Shown here: positions 13,942-21,376 of the stretch, piece by piece
Numbering within the stretch: the stretch's first letter is position 1
How the letters are laid out: each line of letters opens with the position of its first letter
Source of the DNA: UMGS1649 sp045652705
GTDB taxonomy: Bacteria; Bacillota; Clostridia; TANB77; CAG-465
Assembly (NCBI GenBank): GCA_045652705.1
Contig: JAZRUV010000004.1
Coordinates: forward strand, 1 to 26,622
Direction of reading: 5' to 3'
Length of the DNA stretch: 26,622 nucleotides
Position numbers and translations under genes: made by a program
Notes under the pieces: model-generated
The model's database searches: none
Told to the model about the DNA's origin: nothing
Seen by the model: only the letters and a program-made list of their open reading frames with translations

Positions 13942-15996
13942 GTGAAAAAAGGTATATCATTAGTAAGTTTAACTATAGTAATAGTTATAATGGCAATATT
14001 AGCAGGGGTAGTTGTAATTACAGCTTTCAGTTCTGCTGAAGCTACAACCTTAAATACATTTGCTGTAGAGATATTAAACATACAGAATGCTGTGGATGAA
14101 TACAAATTAAGATATGATAAATATCCATCTAGTATAGAAATAGAATTTGATTTAACGAAAATTAGTGACAAAGACAGAAAACAATTCGATAATGAAACTA
14201 TACAAAACAGTAGTATTACATTTAATTTTATAGATGTAAGTTTGATAGGAATAAAAGACACTGAGTTTGGAAATGGCAAAGTAACAAATGATATATATGT
14301 CTTATCTGAAACAACAGGAAGAGTATATTACTTGGAAGGAGTAGAATATGAAGAGGATGTTTATTACACATTAACGGATGAACTTTACTCAATAATAAAT
14401 GCTACGTCTAATGTACAAGTGACATCTAAAGATGTAAAAGTATATGATGTAATATTTACCCCAAGTAAGTTAGAAACCACTAACCATCCTATTACAGTTT
14501 TAGTAAGAATCCCTAAAAATGCAATAGTAAATAGCATAGTTACTACAGGAGATAAAAGTGTTGGACAAGAGACTGTTGTCGGAATGTACAAACAATTTGA
14601 AATAAACACAACAAGTGAAGATAAAACAGGGAATTATAATATTATTGTAAATTATACACATAATAATAAAACAAAGACAGCAGAGTATAATGTTTCAAAT
14701 TTTGATGGGACTCTTCCTACTATCAGCTATACAGAAAAAATAGAGGGTGATTTAAAGGAAGTCAATTTTACCGTTAATAATAACGGATCAACAATAAGAA
14801 CAATTAAGTATGAACAAGAAATAATTTCAAACATTGCATATTTTAAAAACTACGGAAGGGTTGCTACAAACAATCAGTTTGTTGTAGGAAAGGACGACTA
14901 TTTTACAATATATGTAGAAACCACTGCAGGTACAATTGTGACATTGAACAATATGCCTGAAGATTGGAAAGAAAATGTTATAGATATAGTAGATGGTGTT
15001 CCGATACCAAAAGGATTTACAGCATCGCCATATAATGATGAAAACAAAAAAGATGATGGTCTAGTAATATATGAATTGGCAGAAAATGAAGTAGAAATAC
15101 CAAGGAGCGAAACTCAATTTAAATCATGGACTGAAAGGAATCAATATGTTTGGGTACCAGTAGATGATTTTTCAAAATTTGTTAGAACAACTTTTGGGAT
15201 GGGTGGCATCATATCCAATAAGTTAGGAACAGGTAGTTGGGAGATAGAACTAGACCCAACAACTAACATGCCACTAGAGGAGCAAGATGAAAATTTTGTT
15301 TCTTCCAAGAAGCATATAGAATCACAATCGCTGTATTCAAGTGTAAAGAAGTATGGTGGTTTTTATGTGGCTCGATATGAAGCGGGAGTGGCTAGTGTTA
15401 ATGATAAAGGGAATATGAAAGCTAATATATATTCTGCTATGGGGAAAATCCCGTGTACTGGATTTGTTTGGGGGAATTCTGCAGCTGATGATACTGGTGG
15501 AGTTGTTGAGATTGCAAGAAGCGTATATCCAGCATCAAATTCAAATTTTGGTGTTGTGTCGACTTTAATTTATGGTGTTCAGTGGGATTCAACACTTCAA
15601 TGGTGGCTAGATACAGCCGCCGTATCTACTGTAACAAGTAGTGTTGATTACGGGAATTATTTACCACATGTTATAAATAAAGGGGATTTAAATGAAGGCG
15701 CTCGATATTCGGTAAAAGGTGACAATACTTTTTATGAAGTAGGTGATAAAACCAAAGATGGTTCCACGGGGTGGTTGTTAACCACTGGTGCATTAAAAGC
15801 GGCAAAGGTAAATAATATATATGATATGGCAGGAAATGAGTACGAATGGACTATGGAAGGGAATAATGAAACAAGGTATAATGTCAGAGGACGAGATTAT
15901 TATGGTGAAGATGATTACAATTATGTATCTGTTCGAGGATTGGGAGATCCGGCAGTAAAATATTATAGCTTCCGTGTAGCATTATATATAAAATAA
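13942..15996 (+). CDS. Pilin-like protein with C-terminal C-type-lectin/FGE-like domain (probable pilus adhesin)
   Basis: The 684-residue protein begins with a type IV prepilin leader: MKKG, then ISLVSLTIVIVIMAILAG as the hydrophobic helix. Cleavage is expected after Gly4; the +5 residue is Ser, not the usual Glu. Residues about 40-160 are pilin-like, and about 160-345 are beta-rich and look like two Ig-type domains. Residues about 350-684 resemble the FGE-sulfatase branch of the C-type lectin fold, with NNIYDMAGNEYEWTMEG and the closing YSFRVALYIK. The cysteines needed by real formylglycine-generating enzymes are not seen at the C-terminus, so binding is more likely than catalysis. The start is GTG after GGTGAT. 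A homologue lies at 25708. It probably acts as a surface or pilus-tip adhesin. Confidence 0.85.
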   Translation: MKKGISLVSLTIVIVIMAILAGVVVITAFSSAEATTLNTFAVEILNIQNAVDEYKLRYDKYPSSIEIEFDLTKISDKDRKQFDNETIQNSSITFNFIDVSLIGIKDTEFGNGKVTNDIYVLSETTGRVYYLEGVEYEEDVYYTLTDELYSIINATSNVQVTSKDVKVYDVIFTPSKLETTNHPITVLVRIPKNAIVNSIVTTGDKSVGQETVVGMYKQFEINTTSEDKTGNYNIIVNYTHNNKTKTAEYNVSNFDGTLPTISYTEKIEGDLKEVNFTVNNNGSTIRTIKYEQEIISNIAYFKNYGRVATNNQFVVGKDDYFTIYVETTAGTIVTLNNMPEDWKENVIDIVDGVPIPKGFTASPYNDENKKDDGLVIYELAENEVEIPRSETQFKSWTERNQYVWVPVDDFSKFVRTTFGMGGIISNKLGTGSWEIELDPTTNMPLEEQDENFVSSKKHIESQSLYSSVKKYGGFYVARYEAGVASVNDKGNMKANIYSAMGKIPCTGFVWGNSAADDTGGVVEIARSVYPASNSNFGVVSTLIYGVQWDSTLQWWLDTAAVSTVTSSVDYGNYLPHVINKGDLNEGARYSVKGDNTFYEVGDKTKDGSTGWLLTTGALKAAKVNNIYDMAGNEYEWTMEGNNETRYNVRGRDYYGEDDYNYVSVRGLGDPAVKYYSFRVALYIK

Positions 15997-16018
15997 ATAT
16001 GAAATAATGAGATAGGCT

Positions 16019-16046
16019 TTGATAGAAAGATAATTTATGTTAAAAT
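16019..16046 (+). promoter_or_regulatory. Promoter of the Asp23-family gene
   Basis: TTGATA (16019-16024), a 16-base spacer and TAAAAT (16041-16046) lie about 30 bases before the ATG. Confidence 0.5.
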
Positions 16047-16077
16047 AACAATAATATTAGAAAGAGAGGTAATTAAG

Positions 16078-16506
16078 ATGGGAGAAAAGAAAAAAATTGA
16101 AACTAAAGATGAAATAATAGGTGGAGTATCTGAAACAAGTGGGGTAAATGTAGAAATTGCAAGCAACCTTACTATATCTGAAGATGTAATAGGAATTATA
16201 GCTGGACTTGCTGCGGCAGAAGTAGAAGGTGTTTCTGGCATGACTTTGGGGTTTGTGGATGGAATAAACCAAATACTTGGAAGTAATAAAAAGTACTCTA
16301 AAGGCGTAAAAGTAGAATTGGAAGGAAATGAAGTGGTAATAGATTTATTTGTTATAGTTAAATATGGAGTTAAAATTCCAGATGTTGCATTTTCAATTCA
16401 AAACTCTGTAAAAGGTTCAGTGGAAACAATGACAGGACTTAATGTCAAAGCGGTTAATATTAACGTTCAAGGCGTAACGTTTGAAAAAGAGAAAGAATTA
16501 GAATAA
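16078..16506 (+). CDS. Asp23/Gls24-family envelope stress protein
   Basis: This family (formerly DUF322) forms membrane-associated proteins linked to envelope homeostasis in Firmicutes; Asp23 itself is tethered at the membrane in Staphylococcus. The 142-residue protein has the characteristic LTISEDVIGIIAGLAAAEVE (about 31-50), GVSGM, the beta stretch VEVELEGNEVVIDL-like near residue 80, and a closing VNINVQGVTFEKE. It has its own promoter and terminator, so it appears to be transcribed alone despite lying between a pilin gene and pilM. The ATG is preceded by AGAGAGGTAATTAAG. Confidence 0.92.
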   Translation: MGEKKKIETKDEIIGGVSETSGVNVEIASNLTISEDVIGIIAGLAAAEVEGVSGMTLGFVDGINQILGSNKKYSKGVKVELEGNEVVIDLFVIVKYGVKIPDVAFSIQNSVKGSVETMTGLNVKAVNINVQGVTFEKEKELE

Positions 16507-16514
16507 GAAAATTA

Positions 16515-16544
16515 AAAAGTAGTCGCAATTTTGTGACTGCTTTT
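16515..16544 (+). terminator. Intrinsic terminator after the Asp23 gene
   Basis: A 13-bp stem beginning AAAAGTAGTC and ending GACTGCTTTT (two wobbles), loop ATTTT, followed by T-rich CGTTTATTT. It separates the Asp23 gene from the pilus operon. Confidence 0.8.
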
Positions 16545-16639
16545 CGTTTATTTGATATGTTATATTTAACAGAAATTTACACACAATATTACAGTAATAT
16601 TACAATGCTTTTACAATTAGCAAACAAACAAAAAAAATG

Positions 16640-16685
16640 TTGATTTATGATAAAATATGTGTTAAATTTATGTTAGTAATTTAAC
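16640..16685 (+). promoter_or_regulatory. Candidate pilus operon promoter with overlapping inverted repeat
   Basis: TTGATT (16640-16645), a 17-base spacer and TAAATT (16663-16668) form a moderate promoter about 55 bases before the pilM start. The -10 region lies in an 8-bp inverted repeat, GTTAAATT / AATTTAAC (16661-16668 / 16678-16685), with a 9-base gap. The repeat could be an operator or a leader hairpin. Confidence 0.4.
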
Positions 16686-16721
16686 AAAAGAAACAAACAA
16701 GGGGTTACTAAAGGAGTAAGT

Positions 16722-18329
16722 ATGGAAGCTTGTCTAGGAATTTATTTAGGAGACAAAATAATAAAATACGCTAAGTTAGTTCGTGATGATAAAAGCAGAA
16801 GAATTAGCTTGCATTCTTGCGGCACTAAGTATGTTGTGGGTAATAAAGAGGTATCTATTGCCGAAATTATTAGCCAAACTGGTAGTGCTGAGGATTCTTT
16901 GTGCCTAAATTTAACAGACTATTCAAGAATGCAAACAGAAGTTTTAAGACAACTTGGAAAAGCTGATACGCAAAGTGTTATAGAGCTAGAAGTAAGCGAT
17001 TATGCTACTAGTAGAGCACTTAATGAGAAAGCTTTAGAATATAGATACATATTTATGGATTCATCAGTTTCTATAGATAATTATACAGCGGATATAGCTA
17101 TTGTAGATAAAAATGTAATAACAAAAATAACTGAAAACGAAAAATACGAAAAGTTAATAGGATTATATCCTCAAGAATATATATTACCTAATATGGTACA
17201 ATCTAATTCAAACTACTTATTAGTTAATATAGATGAAAAAACTCAAGTTATTAGTGTAGTTGGTGGAAAAATAAAACAAATCATAGATATAGACATAAGC
17301 ATGAAGAACATACTAGATAATATTGCAGCTCAAGAAGGTTCATATTCAAAAGCTTGTGATTTGTGTAAAAATATAAACGTTCTATCTGATGAAAGCTTAT
17401 CTCCAGATTTAGAAAGAATTATAGAGCCAACAATCCAAGATTTATTGAATAGAATAAAATCAAAATTGGACGAATCAAAGATTAGTTATGAAAAGATATA
17501 TTTAAATGGATTAGTAAATCTATTTATAAACATAGATGTATTATTTGAACAATTCTTTGGAATAACAACGGAAAAAATTAGACCATATTTTGTAAATTTA
17601 GACGAAGTTGCAAATATTTCTGAAGTAATTGAAGCAACTGATGCTATAGCATTAGCTTATGAGGGTATAGAAAATTTCAAACCTGAAGCAAACTTTGTAG
17701 CTAATAAGAACGCTAAGGTGGCTTTATCTGGATTTTTTGCTCGAGACAAGAGTAGCAAAGGGGTAAAATCAGCTACTGTAAAGAAAACAGCCACGGTTTT
17801 ACCTAATATAAATCTAGAAAAAATAGAAAGAGCAGTGTTATTTGCTAATATGACAGCTGGCGCAGTGCTACTAGGATATGTTGGTTTCAGTGCGTCATAT
17901 AATGCAGAGCTAACTAAAATGGAAACAACTATCACTGAAAATATAAATAAACTGCAGCAAGAAACCTCTCAAATAAGAGCAGACAAAAGTTATATAGATC
18001 AAAATACAGAACAATATACAAGTTTTAATAATTACATATCTGATACAGTGCAAAAGATACGTGAAGGCAAGATTGGTAAATACACAACATATAACGTTGC
18101 TAATTTTATGCAAAAGGTTGCAAAATATATCCCAACTAATGTGCAGATAGAGACAATATCTTCAAATGATAATAGAACTGTATCTATAGTTGCGAAATCA
18201 ACATCGTATGCTGAACTTGGATATTTCATATCTCAATTAAAACTGCAAGGTGTATTAGAGAATATAAGAACAAGCAATGTTTCAAATGGAACTACTATAA
18301 GTGTTACGATTGGTGGTGATTTGCCATGA
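16722..18329 (+). CDS. pilM: Type IV pilus assembly PilM-PilN fusion protein
   Basis: In most type IV pilus systems PilM is a cytoplasmic actin-like protein that binds the N-terminus of the membrane protein PilN. Here both parts are in one 535-residue chain: an actin-fold domain (about 1-325, starting with CLGIYLGDKIIKYAKL), a low-complexity linker (about 326-365), one membrane span (about 371-391), a coiled coil (about 395-425) and a PilN-like ferredoxin-type end with YIPTNVQIETISS. The ATG follows AAAGGAG. Its stop overlaps the pilO-like start by 4 bases. The fusion would fix the PilM:PilN ratio at 1:1. Confidence 0.88.
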   Translation: MEACLGIYLGDKIIKYAKLVRDDKSRRISLHSCGTKYVVGNKEVSIAEIISQTGSAEDSLCLNLTDYSRMQTEVLRQLGKADTQSVIELEVSDYATSRALNEKALEYRYIFMDSSVSIDNYTADIAIVDKNVITKITENEKYEKLIGLYPQEYILPNMVQSNSNYLLVNIDEKTQVISVVGGKIKQIIDIDISMKNILDNIAAQEGSYSKACDLCKNINVLSDESLSPDLERIIEPTIQDLLNRIKSKLDESKISYEKIYLNGLVNLFINIDVLFEQFFGITTEKIRPYFVNLDEVANISEVIEATDAIALAYEGIENFKPEANFVANKNAKVALSGFFARDKSSKGVKSATVKKTATVLPNINLEKIERAVLFANMTAGAVLLGYVGFSASYNAELTKMETTITENINKLQQETSQIRADKSYIDQNTEQYTSFNNYISDTVQKIREGKIGKYTTYNVANFMQKVAKYIPTNVQIETISSNDNRTVSIVAKSTSYAELGYFISQLKLQGVLENIRTSNVSNGTTISVTIGGDLP

Positions 18330-18940
18330 AAAGATATATAAATTTAATAATATTATCAGCTGTTTTGTTGGTACTTATTGCATTAATAACGTTAGCAATG
18401 ATATACGACGTAGATTTTAAGTTCTTTAAGAACTTATCTATAGCAGGAATACAAGAAAAGAAATTGAATGTTGAAGTGTTAATGACAAGACAATTACTTG
18501 AAGAAACTAATAATACTGTTGCTAAGACAGATTTACAGACGTCAAAAGATTCGTTTGATGTGGCAAAAGATACTTATGAAAATATTGATGAGTCAACAAT
18601 TCAAACTGTACAGGAGGCAACAAAGGAAGAAAAATATTTTATAGAATATTTGTGGATTGTACTTGGAAACTATGCTACTGCTAATAGAGTTGGTATAAAT
18701 ATTATAACTTCAGGAGATGCTGCAGGTGATGCTCTTGGCGAAGGCGAGGAAACAGGACCAGCAGACTCTGGAATAAAGATAACAATCGAAGGAAGATATG
18801 CTAATATAGCAGATTTCGTATTCGATGTAGAAAACGATAAATCATTAAGGTTTAAATTAGACAATATTAGTATGACATATTCAGGAGACAATAAAGTTAA
18901 AGCAACATTTGATGTTTTAAGTTTAGCAGTATTAAATTAA
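18326..18940 (+). CDS. pilO: PilO-like pilus alignment protein
   Basis: This is a bitopic inner-membrane protein expected to pair with the PilN part of the preceding gene. The 204-residue protein has one membrane span (about 5-27), a helical stalk (about 40-105) and a C-terminal alpha/beta domain with IKITIEGRYANIADFVFDVE, matching the 'v.G.Y..l..Fl..L' pattern of PilO/PilN ferredoxin folds. An insert rich in Gly/Glu (GEGEETGP) precedes it. The start overlaps the pilMN stop as ATGA, a sign of translational coupling. Confidence 0.8.
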   Translation: MKRYINLIILSAVLLVLIALITLAMIYDVDFKFFKNLSIAGIQEKKLNVEVLMTRQLLEETNNTVAKTDLQTSKDSFDVAKDTYENIDESTIQTVQEATKEEKYFIEYLWIVLGNYATANRVGINIITSGDAAGDALGEGEETGPADSGIKITIEGRYANIADFVFDVENDKSLRFKLDNISMTYSGDNKVKATFDVLSLAVLN

Positions 18941-18956
18941 TAGGAAGGTGATTAAT

Positions 18957-19310
18957 GTGGGAAAAAAAGCGTGGGTAATATTTGTTTGTATATGTGTTAT
19001 TATTATAGTAGCAGCACTAGTGCTTATGCTTGTTTTAGTACCACAAAATAAAAGTACTGGAGTACAAGCAGGTGAATATGAACAAGTTGCTAAACAAGAA
19101 TATACATTTTCAGGTAGTGAATTAGATAAGCTTACACACCAATATGGAGTAACTGAGTCTGATGTTAATAAAGGTAAAAAAACAGATAAATTTGATGATG
19201 GTAATATAAATCCATTTACACCAAAATCTGAAGTTACAATATATAACGAACCAACGCTTGAAAATGATAATAAATTAAATTCTGGTAATCTTACGCCAGA
19301 TGATAAATAA
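18957..19310 (+). CDS. Small membrane-anchored protein in the PilP position
   Basis: This 117-residue protein has a basic start (MGKKAW), one membrane span (about 6-29) and a polar, probably disordered tail. The tail holds a short NPFTPKSE stretch, loosely like the 'DPF' motif of PilP. In many pilus operons pilP follows pilO, so by position this may be a functional equivalent; sequence similarity is too weak to claim more. The frame is open from a GTG at 18948, but that codon is inside the SD GGAAGGTGAT, so I start at the GTG at 18957. Confidence 0.65.
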   Translation: MGKKAWVIFVCICVIIIVAALVLMLVLVPQNKSTGVQAGEYEQVAKQEYTFSGSELDKLTHQYGVTESDVNKGKKTDKFDDGNINPFTPKSEVTIYNEPTLENDNKLNSGNLTPDDK

Positions 19311-19316
19311 CATTGG

Positions 19317-19348
19317 TTAATTCGCAGCCTTACCTTGGCGGCGGTTAA
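19317..19348 (+). other. GC-rich hairpin upstream of the major pilin gene
   Basis: An imperfect stem-loop with GC-rich inner helices (CGC/GCG and GCC/GGC) and loop TTACCTT, flanked by TTAA/TTAA, stands out in this AT-rich DNA. No T-run follows, so it is not a standard terminator. It could be an mRNA processing or 5'-stabilising element that raises pilin mRNA over the rest of the operon. Confidence 0.45.
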
Positions 19349-19382
19349 TATAAATAAAATTAATTTATAGGAGGAATTAAAA

Positions 19383-19796
19383 ATGAAAAAAGGTATTTCT
19401 TTAATCGTATTAGTTATCACAATAATCGTTATGATTATAATAGCTGGTGCTATCATAATCTCATTAAACAGCACAAACGTTATAAACAAAGCTAACACAG
19501 CTGTCGATGCTTCAAACGAAGCTGAATTAAAAGCAGCAGTTGCTCTAGAGTACATGAATCAATATGTTGCATATTGGAACGCTAAAGAAACTGTAGCTAC
19601 AGATGATGATCCTGAAAAGGCTCCTGACGCTGAATCAGTAGAAGAAGCTTTAAGACCATTATTTAACGAAATAAACAACAATACTTCTAACTACAAATAT
19701 GAAGTAGTTGGAGAGGCAGATGATACTGGTGTTACTGGTGTTTATGTTCTAAGAACACACACTGTAAACGGTGTAGTAACTACAGTTCAAATATAA
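19383..19796 (+). CDS. pilA: Type IV pilin, probable major subunit
   Basis: The 137-residue prepilin has leader MKKG followed by ISLIVLVITIIVMIIIAG. Cleavage is expected after Gly4; residue +5 is Val instead of the conserved Glu. The helix continues through about residue 60 (NKANTAVDASNEAELKAAVA), and a small C-terminal domain ends in VYVLRTHTVNGVVTTVQI. No cysteine pair is present, so there is no disulfide-bound D-region. Eleven of 13 Asn codons are AAC, and ATC, GTC and GCT are frequent, unlike its neighbours, which mainly use AAT. Such a bias points to very high expression. The strong SD TAGGAGGAATT and flanking hairpins support that. Confidence 0.87.
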   Translation: MKKGISLIVLVITIIVMIIIAGAIIISLNSTNVINKANTAVDASNEAELKAAVALEYMNQYVAYWNAKETVATDDDPEKAPDAESVEEALRPLFNEINNNTSNYKYEVVGEADDTGVTGVYVLRTHTVNGVVTTVQI

Positions 19797-19833
19797 TTAC
19801 ATAAGATAATTATAAATTTTTAAAAATAAACTA

Positions 19834-19889
19834 ATACGAAAAATGTACATAGGACATATGCATAATAAATAATGTATATGTCCTTCGTA
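19834..19889 (+). terminator. Large hairpin after the major pilin gene
   Basis: A 13-bp stem, AGGACATATGCAT / ATGTATATGTCCT, with an 8-base loop (19851-19884) is extended by TACGA / TCGTA (19834-19838 / 19885-19889). A weak T-rich stretch follows (TAATATTATATTT). It could be a terminator, partial attenuator or 3'-stabilising structure that limits read-through into the next gene. Confidence 0.55.
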
Positions 19890-19954
19890 CTAATATTATA
19901 TTTATTTGAGATAGTAGATATGCTATTTGAAATAAATGTAGTAAAGGAGGAAAT

Positions 19955-20755
19955 ATGGCATATTATTTAGATTTAATATACTCAATATTTATGTTTATAA
20001 TAGGTACGTTATTTGGAAGTTTCTTCACGCTTGCAATATATAGAATACCAAGAAAACAGGACATAGTAAAATCACGTTCGTATTGTCCTACTTGTAAGCA
20101 CAGATTAGGTTTTTTTGATTGTTTCCCAATATTAAGCTATATATCTACTATAGGGAGATGTAGATATTGTAAAAAACCAATAAGTATTAGATATCCTTTA
20201 ATAGAATTCGCTAGTGGTATGGTATTCTTAATTATATACTTGTTTTTCGGCTTATCTTGGCAAACATTGGCACTTATAGCATGTTATATTTACTTAGTAT
20301 TAGTAATTGGTGTAGATATAATGAAAAAACATATGACAGAACAAGAGAAAAAAGAAGTAGAGGAAAAGATAAAAAAAAAAGCGGGCGCAATTAATATAGA
20401 TATTGCGATAGCGGTAATTATATTTGTAATATTCTTTGTTTCAACAATATTTGCGACAAGAAATTACAGTACCACTTTAATTGAGTACAATAGAAAATCT
20501 AATGCTTTAAATTTATGTATAAATAATATTAATGATGCAAAATTTAAAAATATAGAAAACCTTGTGGACTCTTCTGGTACTACTGAAATTGACAACATAT
20601 CTTATAATTATGCAGTGCAAGTATTACCTTATCAAAAGGGTGAAGGGGTAGAGCTTAATAATGCGAGAGTAATAATCTCTACAGTAACATATATGTTAGA
20701 TGGAAAAGAAAATGAAGTGACTTTAAAATGTGTAAAGGTGGAAAATAATATATGA
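19955..20755 (+). CDS. Prepilin-peptidase N-terminal domain fused in frame to a minor pilin-like domain
   Basis: Residues 1-125 match the N-terminal half of prepilin peptidases (family A24): first span with GSFFTLAIYRIPR (21-33), the zinc-type cysteines C44xxC47 and C69xxC72, SIRYPLIEF (77-85) and the span ending VLVIGVD (115-121), where Asp121 fits the first catalytic aspartate. The rest of the peptidase, including the GxGD motif and about five spans, is missing. After a charged linker (126-142) comes a pilin-like part: KKKAG, AINID with an acidic +5 residue, a hydrophobic helix to about 165 and an outer domain like PilV/GspI. An A10 run (20371-20380) encodes the junction. The start has a perfect AAAGGAGG SD. 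Processing activity is doubtful; another full peptidase may exist elsewhere. Confidence 0.82.
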   Translation: MAYYLDLIYSIFMFIIGTLFGSFFTLAIYRIPRKQDIVKSRSYCPTCKHRLGFFDCFPILSYISTIGRCRYCKKPISIRYPLIEFASGMVFLIIYLFFGLSWQTLALIACYIYLVLVIGVDIMKKHMTEQEKKEVEEKIKKKAGAINIDIAIAVIIFVIFFVSTIFATRNYSTTLIEYNRKSNALNLCINNINDAKFKNIENLVDSSGTTEIDNISYNYAVQVLPYQKGEGVELNNARVIISTVTYMLDGKENEVTLKCVKVENNI

Positions 20756-21186
20756 TTAAAGTGAGTAAAAGAGGAATAACATTAGCATCGCTTGTTATAT
20801 ACATTGTTCTATTTACAACTTTTACGGTGTTTGTATCTACAATGTCTAACAACATGAACGAGAGGCTATTTGGTGATAGGGGCGAAGCAATTAACTATTC
20901 ATACTTAAATAAATTACAATACAATTTAGAAGATAGCGCTTCAAATAGCAATGATGTAGTTATAACTGAGAGTCAAATAAGTTATTCAAATGGGGATAAT
21001 TACGTATATAATGCAGAACAAAAAACGTTGTATAAAAATGGTGGAATATTATGTTTAAATGTTGATAATTTTGAAACTAATATAGAAATGGGAACAAATA
21101 CAAAAAAAATAACAATTAATATATCTTTTAATAAATATTTAAACAACATAACTAAAACTATAATAAATTGTGTAGAGGGGGCATAG
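20752..21186 (+). CDS. Minor pilin-like protein (PilW/GspJ-like)
   Basis: The leader MIKVSKRG is followed by ITLASLVIYIVLFTTFTVFV, a type IV prepilin N-terminus with cleavage expected after Gly8 and Ser at +5. The 144-residue chain then has an alpha/beta-type outer domain with repeated short strands (YVYNAEQKTLYKNGGILCL), as in GspJ/PilW minor pilins, which often sit in this order after a PilV/GspI-type gene. It overlaps the fusion gene by 4 bases (ATGA). Family assignment within minor pilins is tentative. Confidence 0.8.
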   Translation: MIKVSKRGITLASLVIYIVLFTTFTVFVSTMSNNMNERLFGDRGEAINYSYLNKLQYNLEDSASNSNDVVITESQISYSNGDNYVYNAEQKTLYKNGGILCLNVDNFETNIEMGTNTKKITINISFNKYLNNITKTIINCVEGA

Positions 21187-21188
21187 GC

Positions 21189-21365
21189 ATGAAAAAGATT
21201 GGTTCGGCGACAGTTGTAGTAATATTGTTTGCAATTGTATTTATGCTGTATTCATCATCTACGTTTGCTGATGTAAGGCATATGAAAAATCAATATGATG
21301 AATATGAAAAAGACATTATAGAGAAGTATGAAAAAGATTATAATAATAAAGTACTAGAATTGTAG
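21189..21365 (+). CDS. Very short minor pilin-like protein (PilX/GspK-type N-terminus only)
   Basis: The 58-residue protein starts MKKIGSATVVVILFAIVFML, which matches the N-terminus of PilX/GspK-type minor pilins ('kkGsa...'), followed by a charged amphipathic helix (about residues 33-52) and nothing else. There is no globular domain. The frame is open from a TTG at 21168, but GAGGGGG lies 8 bases before the ATG at 21189, so I start there. That SD is inside the end of the previous gene. pilB follows 11 bases later. It may be a naturally minimal subunit or a remnant. Confidence 0.75.
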   Translation: MKKIGSATVVVILFAIVFMLYSSSTFADVRHMKNQYDEYEKDIIEKYEKDYNNKVLEL

Positions 21366-21376
21366 GAGGAATTAAA

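Noticed and set aside
13942..15996. Active formylglycine-generating enzyme
   Set aside because: The domain is fused to a prepilin and lacks the C-terminal cysteine pair of true FGEs, so a binding role is more likely.
18932..19555. 207-codon minus-strand frame
   Set aside because: It spans two plus-strand genes and the hairpin between them. Its hydrophobic look comes from reading the complement of pilin and membrane codons; there is no SD.
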